Source of the DNA: Candidatus Sumerlaeota bacterium
Lineage (GTDB): Bacteria; Sumerlaeota; Sumerlaeia; JAFGJS01
Direction: 5' to 3'
Assembly (NCBI GenBank): GCA_016928995.1
Contig: JAFGJS010000117.1
Span: 1 to 64,000, forward strand
Length of the DNA stretch: 64,000 nucleotides
Part shown: piece by piece, positions 1 to 8,031 of the stretch
How the letters are laid out: each line of letters starts with the position of its first letter
Numbering within the stretch: the first letter of the stretch is position 1
The notes under the pieces: generated by a model
The model's database searches: none
Told to the model about the DNA's origin: nothing
Seen by the model: the letters and a program-made list of their open reading frames with translations, nothing else
Made by a program: the position numbers and the translations under genes

Positions 1-256
1 CTGCCTTGAAAAAACGGGGGGACGGCGGAATTGCATTCAGCAGAGATTGGGATGAGCAAAAGTAGAGTGTATTTTTAAATTGGCTCGCAAGATTTAATTT
101 TTCTGCTGCCTTCAAAGACGATTCGGGTGACTTGACCAATGCATTGGCATGATTATTCAACGCATCCACAAGTTGATTTGTACATTGGGATAAAGCGCTG
201 TTCAGTTTTTCTACTTTTTCATCTAACATCTCATTGGTTTTATGATAATATGACAC
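1..256 (-). CDS. Partial hypothetical protein running off the window edge
   Basis: On the minus strand a frame opens with GTG at 254-256 and stays open to base 1, giving at least 85 residues without a stop. An AAAGGAG ribosome site lies a few bases upstream of the GTG, which favours a real gene. The N-terminus is polar and probably helical (residues such as EMLDEKVEKLNSALSQ); no domain is recognised. Base composition is more AT-rich than the neighbouring glycosyltransferase gene. The C-terminal end lies outside the window, so length and function are unknown. Confidence 0.45.
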   Translation of the reverse strand, partial: MSYYHKTNEMLDEKVEKLNSALSQCTNQLVDALNNHANALVKSPESSLKAAEKLNLASQFKNTLYFCSSQSLLNAIPPSPRFFKA

Positions 257-269
257 TGAATAACTCCTT

Positions 270-410
270 TCATTCTGTCTATCCTGTTCATCATGTCAAA
301 AAAAAATATCTGCGTCACATCAATTAATCTCCGCGCCTCCGCGTCTCCGCGTTAAAAAAATCGGTTCTTCGCATCCTTTGCGCCTTCGCGTCTTTGCGTT
401 ATAAAAACTC
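270..410. repeat. Composite extragenic repeat (CCTGTTCATC / GCGTCTCCGCGTT type)
   Basis: The spacer holds a TATCCTGTTCATCATGTC unit followed by two GCGTCT(C/T)(C/T)GCGTT units, each ending in an A-rich run. The same two-part arrangement occurs at 35160-35393. The stop codon of the downstream minus-strand glycosyltransferase (399-401) is formed from this repeat. Its role is unknown. Confidence 0.6.
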
Positions 411-1595
411 GCACAACCTCCGCACCAGAACCTCCCACCGGCACTCCCGCTCCACCCATTGCCGGCCCTGCGCGCCCAGCTGCGCCGCCTCATCCGGCTG
501 CCCCGCGAGACGCTCCACCACCTCGCGAAACTCGAAGAAATCACGGAAGTACAATCCACCACCCGCTTGCGAACACAGCTCGCGCGTCACATCGCAATAG
601 TCGTTCACGATCACCGGCCGCCCGGCCCGCCAGGCCTCCAGCAGCACGATCCCAAGGCTCTCATGCAACGACGGCTGCGCCAGCGCCAAACACCCCTCCA
701 GCGCATCGAGTTTGTCCTGATCCGTCAGCATCCCCAAATCCCGCACGCGCGACGATCCGCCGCGAGCCAACGGCGCCCGATCCGGGCCGGCCAGCAGCAA
801 ATCCAGCTCCAACGGCGCCGCCTCAAGCAGCCGCTCAAAAAACTGCGTCAGCAACGGCACGTTTTTCGTCGCATCCTTCCGCCCCAGATACAGCAGGTAC
901 GGACGCTCCACGCCAAATTTCTTGCGAAAACGCTCCGCCTCTCCACGCCGTTCAAGCTCCACCCCGCAGCCCAGCACGATCTGCGGCTTATGGCCCAATT
1001 TGAACAGCTGATTGGCGAATCGCCGCTCCGGCTCGCTGTTGAAAATCAAACGCGGCGCCCGCTCGAACATCTCGCGCACCGGCTGCATCCACGCATAGCT
1101 CTCCTGATGCAGACAAGGCAGCAACGTCCCATGCTCGCCCGCCGCGCGCACGCCGAAATACGTCGATCCAAAGCAATACGGCAGGAAAATCGCATGCAGC
1201 TCCGCCGCGCTCTCCCGCAGCCACTCCTCCAGCGCCTCGCTCCGAATCGACTCCTCGAAAAACCTTCGCTCATCACTCGGTGAAATCGGATAACGGTTCA
1301 GCAAGTTGCGATTGATCTGATCGAACACGAGCCAATCCCGCTTGCACACCGGAAAACGACGCACCGGAACGCCCGACTCCGTCCTCTCCCCGGGCGCATG
1401 CTGATTGCGGTTCCAATCCGACTGCGCATCATGACAGCATGTCGCCGCCACGCGCGCATCAACGCCCGCGCTCCGCAAAGCATGGCAATAATCCCGGCAG
1501 AGCGCCTCCGCGCCCCCCGTGATCCGCTCCCCGTACCACGGCATGACAAACACCACCGGCTTACGGGGCCGTATCTCCTCGGGCAATTGCATCAT
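399..1595 (-). CDS. Family 4 (GT-B) glycosyltransferase
   Basis: A 398-residue protein of the GT4/RfaB type, expected to transfer a sugar from a nucleotide-sugar donor to a cell-surface glycan or lipid-linked acceptor in the cytoplasm. The N-terminal acceptor half starts with a GGAEALCRDY segment, typical of GT4 proteins that begin with a GG(A/V)E motif. The C-terminal donor half has YLLYLGRKDATKN, then the E-x7-E region (ESLGIVLLE) and a following glycine-rich strand. Two ATG codons in tandem (1595 and 1592) make the exact start uncertain and no strong ribosome site is visible. It is the last gene of a minus-strand series after mlaF. The acceptor cannot be predicted. Confidence 0.85.
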   Translation of the reverse strand: MMQLPEEIRPRKPVVFVMPWYGERITGGAEALCRDYCHALRSAGVDARVAATCCHDAQSDWNRNQHAPGERTESGVPVRRFPVCKRDWLVFDQINRNLLNRYPISPSDERRFFEESIRSEALEEWLRESAAELHAIFLPYCFGSTYFGVRAAGEHGTLLPCLHQESYAWMQPVREMFERAPRLIFNSEPERRFANQLFKLGHKPQIVLGCGVELERRGEAERFRKKFGVERPYLLYLGRKDATKNVPLLTQFFERLLEAAPLELDLLLAGPDRAPLARGGSSRVRDLGMLTDQDKLDALEGCLALAQPSLHESLGIVLLEAWRAGRPVIVNDYCDVTRELCSQAGGGLYFRDFFEFREVVERLAGQPDEAAQLGAQGRQWVERECRWEVLVRRLCEFL

Positions 1596-1790
1596 GCAGC
1601 CGTTTTATTACACGAAACTTCCGTCCGCCAGCCAAAAGTGCATTCCGTCAGCGCTGCATGAAGCTAAAAAAAGAATGGATGGATAAAAAAAACGGAGATG
1701 CCTTGTTGAAAAGATCTTATCGTACTCGTACTCAGCGCAGCGGCACTCGTACTCGATTACATCGCCATGGCATCGGCATGATGCTTCATC

Positions 1791-1954
1791 AGACCGTTCC
1801 GCATTATTATCGTGGTTTTCAATCAGTACCGCGACCGTCAGGGAGCGGCCCGTAAAGCGTTGCCACTGCGCCATCGGGGCCGCTCCTTCACAGTCGCGGT
1901 ACCGATTGTGATGTCTTTCGAAAAGAGCGTTTATTTTGCATATTAGTTTTAGGC
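1791..1954 (+). repeat. Dispersed palindromic repeat, family A, copy 1
   Basis: A ~160 bp unit with a long imperfect inverted repeat: left arm 1826-1852 (GTACCGCGACCGTCAGGGAG...), right arm ending GGTAC at 1902. Arms and flanks match the copy at 26133-26292 almost throughout, and match the reverse complement of 48378-48505. It occupies most of the 411 bp gap between the glycosyltransferase and mlaF. The rest of the gap holds CGTACTCGTACTC-like low-complexity sequence and no gene that I can support. Confidence 0.8.
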
Positions 1955-2006
1955 AAATCGGAAATTCCAAACGAACAATCGCCAAAACGCCAGCCCGATC
2001 ACAACG

Positions 2007-2765
2007 TCACGCTGGAGCTTTCGCTTCACGATTGAAAAACTGGCGCACCCAGGGATTCTCCGAGCGGTCGCGCAACTCATCCGGACGGCCCTCCGCCACG
2101 ATCCCCTTCGTGCGCTTGTCCAGCATGATCACCCGGCCGGCGATGGCGTAAATGCTGGCCAGCTCATGCGTCACCACGACAAACGTGATCTTCAGCGACC
2201 GCGAAAGCCTCACGATCAACTCGTCGAGTTCCGCCGACGTGATCGGATCCAGCCCCGCGCTCGGTTCATCCAAAAACAAAAGCTCCGGATCCAGCGCCAT
2301 CGCTCGCGCGATCGCCGCGCGTTTCTGCATCCCCCCGCTGATCTCGGAAGGCATATAACCGCAAAACTCCCCCAGTCCGACCAGGGCGAGTTTCATATGC
2401 GCGATCAAGTTCATCGCCTCGCGTGGCAGGCTCGTGAACTCCTCCAGCGGCATCCGGACGTTTTCCAGCAGGCTGAGCGACCCGAACAGCGCCCCGCTCT
2501 GGTACATCACGCCGAACTCCCGCAGGATCGCCCGCCGCTCCTCGCCCTCGGCATGGGCGATATCCTTGCCCTTGATCAAAATCTCCCCGGCGGCTGGCGG
2601 ATACAACCCGATCATATGCTTCAGTAGCGTGCTCTTGCCGCAACCCGAACCGCCCAGGATCACAAACACCTCGCCGCGCCGCACCTCGAAATTAAGCCCA
2701 TCCAGCACCGTCCGGCCCTCATAGGCGGCCTTGAAATTCCGAACCTGGATAATCGTTTCATTCAT
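2007..2765 (-). CDS. mlaF: ABC transporter ATPase, MlaF type
   Basis: A 252-residue ATPase of the MlaF/Mkl group, which powers phospholipid movement between the membranes together with the MlaE permease. Walker A is GGSGCGKST near residues 38-46, the ABC signature is SGGMQKR, Walker B is LLFLDEP, followed by the D-loop SAGLDP and the switch histidine in VVVTHE. The region GVMYQSGALFGSLS is characteristic of MlaF rather than of sugar or peptide importers. The partner mlaE lies about 2.3 kb upstream on the same strand but is separated by two lipoprotein genes. No MCE-domain gene (mlaD) is present in the window. The ATG at 2765 is the natural start. Confidence 0.92.
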   Translation of the reverse strand: MNETIIQVRNFKAAYEGRTVLDGLNFEVRRGEVFVILGGSGCGKSTLLKHMIGLYPPAAGEILIKGKDIAHAEGEERRAILREFGVMYQSGALFGSLSLLENVRMPLEEFTSLPREAMNLIAHMKLALVGLGEFCGYMPSEISGGMQKRAAIARAMALDPELLFLDEPSAGLDPITSAELDELIVRLSRSLKITFVVVTHELASIYAIAGRVIMLDKRTKGIVAEGRPDELRDRSENPWVRQFFNREAKAPA

Positions 2766-2769
2766 GATA

Positions 2770-2880
2770 TTGCTTCAAACACCACAGAGCGCACAGAGAA
2801 CAAACAGTCTGTGCCGTGAACCAATAAGCTCACTCTCCGCGCGCTCTGCGGCTCTGCGCGAAATATATAAAAAAAACATA
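2770..2880. repeat. Extragenic repeat (CACAGAGCGCACAGAG / GCTCTGCGGCTCTGCG)
   Basis: The gap between mlaF and the lipoprotein gene contains CACCACAGAGCGCACAGAG and then a run of CTCTGCG units ending in an A/T-rich stretch. It resembles the GCGTCTCTGCGTTAAAA repeats at 330-410 and 35340-35390 in design but is not identical. No promoter or gene is evident in it. Confidence 0.45.
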
Positions 2881-2902
2881 TCTTGCCGTTTACGCCGCTG
2901 TT

Positions 2903-4033
2903 TTAACGGCGTCCCTCCTGAAGCAGCTCGCCGTCCAGGTAGCACTTCGCCGTGCAGCCTTCGATCTCCACGCGGATGTCGTACCAGCGATCCGTCTCCA
3001 CGCTGCCCGCCACATCGCGCGCCGACAAGTCCGGAAGATTCACCACGTGCTTCGTGTTGCCATAGCCGCCGATGTTCCACCACGTCTTAGTCGCGTCGCC
3101 GGGCGAGCCGAAGATGATCAGAAAACCCTCTTTGCCCCCCAGCTTACGCGCCTTCATGCTCAGCGTGCAATCCTCAAACTCATGGCCGCTCAGCAGCGCC
3201 CGCGCATTATCATCGCCGCTGATCTGCCGCAGCGCGCCGTCCACGACCTCCCAGGTCCCGCCCTGCGCTTCCCAGCCCTCCATTCCCTTCGAAAAGTCGC
3301 TGGCGTAAAGCGTCTGGTCGTACTTGGTCACCTTGATGTCCTTGTACTCCGCCTGGGTCGCCCATGTTCCCACGCCGATTCTTCCCTTGATTGGCTCGCT
3401 GGAGACGATCCCCATGTCGCGCCGCATCGCCGCCACCATCAGCACACAACGACGGAAATTCTCCGGATTGCCTTCCTTGTCGTAATTCAAGCCATACGGC
3501 CAGAAATGCATCCGGTCGGCATGCAGCACCGCATCTGGTCCGTCGAACGCGCGCAGCTGGGCGATCGCATGCGGACCCGTCCAGATCCCGTCCACCGCGC
3601 ACTTCCACCAATTTGGATGCTGCCCCACGCCCAGCGTATGAGCGATTTCATGCAGCGCCACGCGCTCATTGATCGAACCGCCGAAACGTATATAACCGCT
3701 ATAACTGGCGTCCGCCGTCGGCGTGCCGGGGCTGTAAGCCGCGGTCAGATTCTTCGGAAACTGCCCCAGCTGATTGTACAATCCCGTCGCAAAATCCATC
3801 GACTCCACGATGCGCTGACGCTTGTCCGCCGGCCATTGCTCATTGCCGTTCGCCAGAACATAAGTCAATTGATACCCCGTGACCGGAGCCATCGGCGCCG
3901 GCTCATTCGAAGCCGCGGCCAGTTCCTGCGTCTCGGCAAGCGGCTCATCCGCCTCAATCGCCGGCTGCAATTGCGAACAACCCGCCTGCACAATCAGCAA
4001 GACGGCCAGACCAATCAGCATTTGTTTTTTCAT
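2903..4033 (-). CDS. Secreted lipoprotein: metzincin-like zinc protease with a lectin-like C-terminal domain
   Basis: The 376-residue product starts with a lipoprotein signal ending VQAGC (Cys19), so it is probably membrane-anchored outside the cytoplasm. Residues 128-138 read HEIAHTLGVGQH, the HExxHxxGxxH zinc motif of metzincin metalloproteases. From about residue 245 a beta-rich segment (WEAQGGTWEVVDGAL, then RWYDIRVEIEG and CYLDGELL) resembles the concanavalin-like domain found in arabinofuranosidase-type enzymes. The protein stops soon after CYLDGELL, earlier than I would expect for that domain, and a repeat follows directly, so the C-terminus may be truncated. A GGGAGGA ribosome site precedes the ATG at 4033. 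The substrate is unknown. Confidence 0.75.
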   Translation of the reverse strand: MKKQMLIGLAVLLIVQAGCSQLQPAIEADEPLAETQELAAASNEPAPMAPVTGYQLTYVLANGNEQWPADKRQRIVESMDFATGLYNQLGQFPKNLTAAYSPGTPTADASYSGYIRFGGSINERVALHEIAHTLGVGQHPNWWKCAVDGIWTGPHAIAQLRAFDGPDAVLHADRMHFWPYGLNYDKEGNPENFRRCVLMVAAMRRDMGIVSSEPIKGRIGVGTWATQAEYKDIKVTKYDQTLYASDFSKGMEGWEAQGGTWEVVDGALRQISGDDNARALLSGHEFEDCTLSMKARKLGGKEGFLIIFGSPGDATKTWWNIGGYGNTKHVVNLPDLSARDVAGSVETDRWYDIRVEIEGCTAKCYLDGELLQEGRR

Positions 4034-4171
4034 GACATTCCTCCCTTTGGTTCAAACGCCCTGAAGGCGCGGCATGTTTTTTTGAATTCCCTCATGATGA
4101 TGCGCCTTTGACAGAGCGCGTCTTTATTACGTTGTTGATCCTATCGCTAATCTTCGTCGAAGGCCAACGCT

Positions 4172-4945
4172 TTATTTCGTTTTCGCCTCCAGCGGCGGTT
4201 TCCAAACCGCTTCGTTCAAGCACTTCGCCGCCACTGACTCCAGCGCCTCGCGATTTGCCGCGGTCATCTTCGCGCTCATCGCGGCGATCATGCTCTTCGC
4301 CATCGAACGCTCGACGAAACCCGCCTTTTCTTTCTCAAATTGGCGATCCATCATCACGTTCAACGATCTTTTCACGCATCGATCCGTGGGGGCGATCACG
4401 AACCACCCATATAAATCACGCGTCGCCTCCGGCAACGCCAACAGCGCATGCGCATTGCGCGGATCAAGAGAAACCGGCGCCAGCTTAAACACATCTCCAA
4501 AACTCAAACCCGTCTGTCGAAACACTGCCTCCATCTGGGTCAACACCGCCTCGGCCGACTTGCGCTGCTCGGACGGCGCCTGATCGGACAACTGCGCCAA
4601 CAGTTCGATCAGCATATCGGCGTTAAACGGATACTCCTCATCATACTGCACGACGATAATCAATCCCGGCGCGCGTTTCGCGGCGCCATCCGCTTCAAAC
4701 TTCTCAACGGCGCTCCGCACGGCCGCCCCGATGTCTTCGACATCCTTCGCGCTTGCGGCGTAATAATAATCCCCCGAACACTGATAAAAACGCCGCCCCT
4801 GCAATTCCTTCGGCCAGGCTGATTTTTCAACGCGCTCAAAGTGGAGTCTTGCGCAACCAGCCAGGCAGCAAAGCGCGCCTGCGATCAAAACGAATTTGAG
4901 CCACGGCATTCCCGTCATCCCGTCATTCCTTCGAAATCGATTCAT
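4172..4945 (-). CDS. Hypothetical lipoprotein
   Basis: A 257-residue protein. The chosen ATG at 4945 has an AGGAG site ten bases upstream and gives a basic n-region, a hydrophobic stretch and a lipobox CLAGC with the lipidated cysteine at residue 31. The mature part is mixed alpha/beta with few cysteines, and ends in a basic Thr-Lys tail. I do not recognise a family. It lies 71 bp downstream of the mlaE stop on the same strand and upstream of the metzincin lipoprotein, so it is probably co-transcribed with the lipid transport genes. It is not an MCE protein, because no MCE-like glycine/valine pattern is present. Confidence 0.7.
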   Translation of the reverse strand: MNRFRRNDGMTGMPWLKFVLIAGALCCLAGCARLHFERVEKSAWPKELQGRRFYQCSGDYYYAASAKDVEDIGAAVRSAVEKFEADGAAKRAPGLIIVVQYDEEYPFNADMLIELLAQLSDQAPSEQRKSAEAVLTQMEAVFRQTGLSFGDVFKLAPVSLDPRNAHALLALPEATRDLYGWFVIAPTDRCVKRSLNVMMDRQFEKEKAGFVERSMAKSMIAAMSAKMTAANREALESVAAKCLNEAVWKPPLEAKTK

Positions 4946-5016
4946 GTCCGGCTCGCTCCTCTCATCATGCAATGGATTGAAGCTTCAGACAGCATAACCT
5001 CGATTTCGTTACCGCC

Positions 5017-6180
5017 TTATATATCCAGCGCATAAAACAGCGCGGTGAAAATCCCGTCCCAGATCGCGATCAGCACGATGCCGGTCACCACGGCGCTGGT
5101 CGCCGCATCCCCCACTGCGCTCGCCCCGCTCTTCGTCTGCAATCCCCGCAAACAGCCCACCGCGGAAACAAGCAGACCGAAAACCACGGCCTTGAACATC
5201 CCCGTCAGCAGATCGGAAAGATCCATCGCCGCGACGGAAGTAAACAGCTGATTATAATACGTGATCAACGGATAATCGAACGACAGCACCACCACGCCCC
5301 CGCCGATGAGGCCGAAAAGATTGGCGAACATCACCAGGAACGGCATCACGCAAACCGCCGCGATCACGCGCGGAACGACCAGGTAGCGCACTGGATTCAC
5401 GCCCATCGTATGCAGCGCGTCGAGCTCCTCGTTCACCTTCATCGTCCCGATCTCCGCCGCAAAAGCCGAACCCGTGCGGCCGGCCAGGATGATCGCCGAC
5501 ATCAACGGCCCCAGCTCGCGCAGCAAGGAAAGCCCCACCAGGTTGGCCACATACAGCTCCGCGCCGTATTCCTTCATGAACGCCCCGGCCTGAAAAGCCA
5601 GAATCAACCCCAGCAAAAATCCAATCAGCGCGACCAGCGGCATCGCATTGGCGCCGGCCTTCTCCGCCAGCAACAGCGCCTCGCCCCAGCGCGTCTGACG
5701 CGGATGCCGCAGCGCCCGCCAAAGTTCCACGGCCAGCTCCCCGCGATAAGAAACGCCGTTATACAGATCCGTTAACAGGTTCGCCGTCGCGCGGCCGATA
5801 TCAACCACGAAATTTGTGGCCTGAGGCTCAACCTTCTCATCCTGTAAAAAATGACGCAGCTCGAATAAATTCAGCAAACGCTGGTATTCCTCGGGGAATC
5901 GCTCGATCCGCACGGACTGCTCGCGCTGCATGGCGATGCGCTGCAGCTCAATCAACACCGCCGCGCCCGCTCCGTCGCAATACTCCAGCTCGCCGCAATC
6001 CACAATCAGCTCGCCCGAATGCCCTCGCGCCGCGCGCACCGCCTCATCCCAAACCGTGGCGGCGCCATCAGCGTCAAGCCGCCCGGACAGCGCGATCCTC
6101 AGCGCGCCAGCTTCGACAGCCGCCTTGCAAGTCGCCACGGCATTGGGAGTTTGAGGCATGGACATGGCGTTATATTGCAT
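5017..6180 (-). CDS. mlaE: MlaE-family lipid ABC permease with N-terminal STAS domain
   Basis: The N-terminal ~100 residues form a STAS domain (LRIALSGRLDADGAATVWDE ... VDCGELEYCDGAG), the role played by separate MlaB in Escherichia coli. The remainder is an MlaE permease: FLLGLILAFQAG, the conserved GLSLLRELGPLMSAIILAGRTGSAFAAEIG region interrupted by short loops, EELDALHTMG, and C-terminal membrane helices. With MlaF it would form an inner-membrane phospholipid transporter. I chose the ATG at 6180; a TTG at 6201 and ATGs at 6165 and 6159 are alternatives. It is first in the minus-strand series leading to mlaF. Confidence 0.88.
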   Translation of the reverse strand: MQYNAMSMPQTPNAVATCKAAVEAGALRIALSGRLDADGAATVWDEAVRAARGHSGELIVDCGELEYCDGAGAAVLIELQRIAMQREQSVRIERFPEEYQRLLNLFELRHFLQDEKVEPQATNFVVDIGRATANLLTDLYNGVSYRGELAVELWRALRHPRQTRWGEALLLAEKAGANAMPLVALIGFLLGLILAFQAGAFMKEYGAELYVANLVGLSLLRELGPLMSAIILAGRTGSAFAAEIGTMKVNEELDALHTMGVNPVRYLVVPRVIAAVCVMPFLVMFANLFGLIGGGVVVLSFDYPLITYYNQLFTSVAAMDLSDLLTGMFKAVVFGLLVSAVGCLRGLQTKSGASAVGDAATSAVVTGIVLIAIWDGIFTALFYALDI

Positions 6181-6481
6181 GGAAATCCGGCGCCAGTGCA
6201 AGCGGTACTTATGAAAAACGAATCCCGCGCTTCAACACACCGCGCCATGTGCCATTTCGTACACCCCGCAAACGCCTGTGCGTCAACGTACGGCGTTTCT
6301 TTGCTCCCTCACGCATCATCCGGTCTTCAATTTGCCCAAAATTAACTCTGGATTGCTGTTTCGACTCATGATAGCTCTCATTATCTCTAAATTCGACGAA
6401 TTGCGCGAATCCGGTATAAGCTTTGCTTTGGATATCCTTGCGGTAAAACGTTTTGATAGAATTTGATCAGGAGGATAGCTC

Positions 6482-7639
6482 ATGAACGCCTCAAAAGCGA
6501 TAATGCTCGGATTGCTGAGCGTTGCGCTGATGGCGTTTTCCACGGCATCGCCTGCGCAGCAGGAGGGACATGGGCGTCAACGCATGCTGCGTGGACCCAA
6601 CCGCAGGGAGCCGCAAGACCGTATGCGCAACAGCAGAATCATGTCCGATCCTCAGCGCCAGGCCGAAGCGTTCGTCCAGAAATTCGACAGCAACGGAGAT
6701 GGAGTAGTCTCAGACAGCGAATTTCCCGGCAATCCAAATCGGCTGAATGAATTGGACAGCGATGGAGACGGCAAGGTGTCCGTGGAAGAATACGCCGCGC
6801 AGGCCCGGCAGCGGCAGCAGCGCATGAACAACCTGCGGGATCTTGACGGCCCCCCGGAGCAGGATGGTCCGCCCCCTGGCAATCGGGTCATGCGAAATCT
6901 GCAGGAAACATTGAAAAGAATGGACGCCGATCAAAGCGAGACGCTATCGCCAGAAGAATTCAAAGCGGGTGTCGAGACATTATTCCAAGCCCTGGACCGC
7001 AATCAGGACGGCGAACTGGACCGGATGGAAATCGGACTGCCCCCGCCTCCGCTTTCCGAAGAAGAACGCGAACGCATCGTTCAAGCGGTCCGCGAGCGCT
7101 TCGTGGAACGCGTCATGGAGCGCATGGATGCAAACGAAGACGGCGCCATCAGCCAGGACGAATGGAATGGACTGCGCGCGCGCTTTAAACGAATCGATGC
7201 GAACTCCGACGGAACGTTGAGTGCGGAAGAACTCAGCGACAGCGTGGAGCAGAGCGCTGAATTTCAGGACAATACTCCGAGGCTTCCGCCGGAATTCGAC
7301 GACTCTCTATTCGACGAACTTTTCCAGCGCCGCGACCTCAACCAAAACGGCAAAATAGAACGGGATGAATTCCACGGATCGGATGTAGCTTTCCAAGAGG
7401 CGGATCAAAATGAAAACGGCGTCCTGTCATGGAACGAAGCTCGGATCTATATGCAACGACACATGGCCAGGCTGGGCCGGCTAAGGATCGGCGGCCCAGC
7501 GCATAACACAGAAGAACAAAACCACCCCCCTTACGGCCCCCCGGATTTCGATGACGGGGAACGGGATGACATGGATCCCGCAGGAATGATGCCCCCGCCG
7601 CCGCCGGGCTTTCCTCCGGAATGGGACGAATTATTTTAA
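6482..7639 (+). CDS. Secreted protein with eight EF-hand calcium loops
   Basis: An AGGAGG site seven bases before the ATG fixes the start. Residues 1-25 are a signal peptide ending near SPAQQ. Eight DxDxDG-like loops start near residues 69, 92, 148, 172, 216, 239, 285 and 308 (for example DSNGDGVVSDSEF and DANSDGTLSAEEL), arranged mostly as pairs. They are joined by charged helices and proline-rich linkers such as GLPPPPLSEEE. The C-terminus is Pro/Asp-rich and low complexity. It probably binds calcium outside the cytoplasm; enzymatic function is not indicated. It is transcribed alone. Confidence 0.85.
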   Translation: MNASKAIMLGLLSVALMAFSTASPAQQEGHGRQRMLRGPNRREPQDRMRNSRIMSDPQRQAEAFVQKFDSNGDGVVSDSEFPGNPNRLNELDSDGDGKVSVEEYAAQARQRQQRMNNLRDLDGPPEQDGPPPGNRVMRNLQETLKRMDADQSETLSPEEFKAGVETLFQALDRNQDGELDRMEIGLPPPPLSEEERERIVQAVRERFVERVMERMDANEDGAISQDEWNGLRARFKRIDANSDGTLSAEELSDSVEQSAEFQDNTPRLPPEFDDSLFDELFQRRDLNQNGKIERDEFHGSDVAFQEADQNENGVLSWNEARIYMQRHMARLGRLRIGGPAHNTEEQNHPPYGPPDFDDGERDDMDPAGMMPPPPPGFPPEWDELF

Positions 7640-7762
7640 TCCCGCGTCAGCCGGATGTCTACAGGCTCTCTTCATCATCTCCTCTCCCGCCCATTCACCG
7701 CCAGCCAACCGCAACGCGCAGCCTCTTTTCAGATCTTGGACCTCAATCAATCATAATATCGA

Positions 7763-7933
7763 TATAACGGTTCTCAAAAGATATTGCGCGATTGGCTGTT
7801 CAAAAGGCCGACGTGAATGTAAGACGAACACTCCTGTTCGTCTCATCATGACGTCGATATGACGCCGATCCGGAAGGCGAACAGGAGTGTTCGCCCTACA
7901 GGGGTGGCGCAAGAACTTTTGAGAATTGCTATA
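7763..7933. repeat. Nested inverted-repeat element, family C
   Basis: The outer arms are TATAACGGTTCTCAAAAG (7763-7780) and CTTTTGAGAATTGCTATA (7916-7933), 15 of 18 positions complementary. Inside are a second pair, GACGAACACTCCTGTTCGTC (from 7823) and GGCGAACAGGAGTGTTCGCC (from 7877). There is no coding capacity, so it looks like a MITE- or REP-type element. The rest of the 392 bp gap (7640-8031) holds the fuc promoter/operator region and nothing else that I can identify. Confidence 0.65.
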
Positions 7934-7964
7934 AGCGTTCCGACCCGGAAAAGCAATCAATCAC

Positions 7965-7996
7965 TTGACATTCCCAGCAAAATAGTTAACGCTAAC
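7965..7996 (+). promoter_or_regulatory. Candidate fuc promoter with LacI-type operator
   Basis: A TTGACA hexamer (7965-7970) is followed by the palindrome GTTAACGCTAAC (7985-7996), with the longer context AATAGTTAACGCTAAC. The same palindrome, with AATAGTTA in the same orientation relative to transcription, lies at the fucosidase promoter (12735-12746). A central CG flanked by TTAR/YTAA fits LacI-family operators. The -10 box is poor or overlaps the operator. Confidence 0.55.
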
Positions 7997-8031
7997 TTAA
8001 CTGTGGCATAGACTAATTCACAAAATTCCTG

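Noticed and set aside
1608-1985. 125-residue minus-strand frame between the GT4 gene and mlaF
   Set aside because: Its sequence is the translation of repeat family A plus low-complexity DNA, with no ribosome site.
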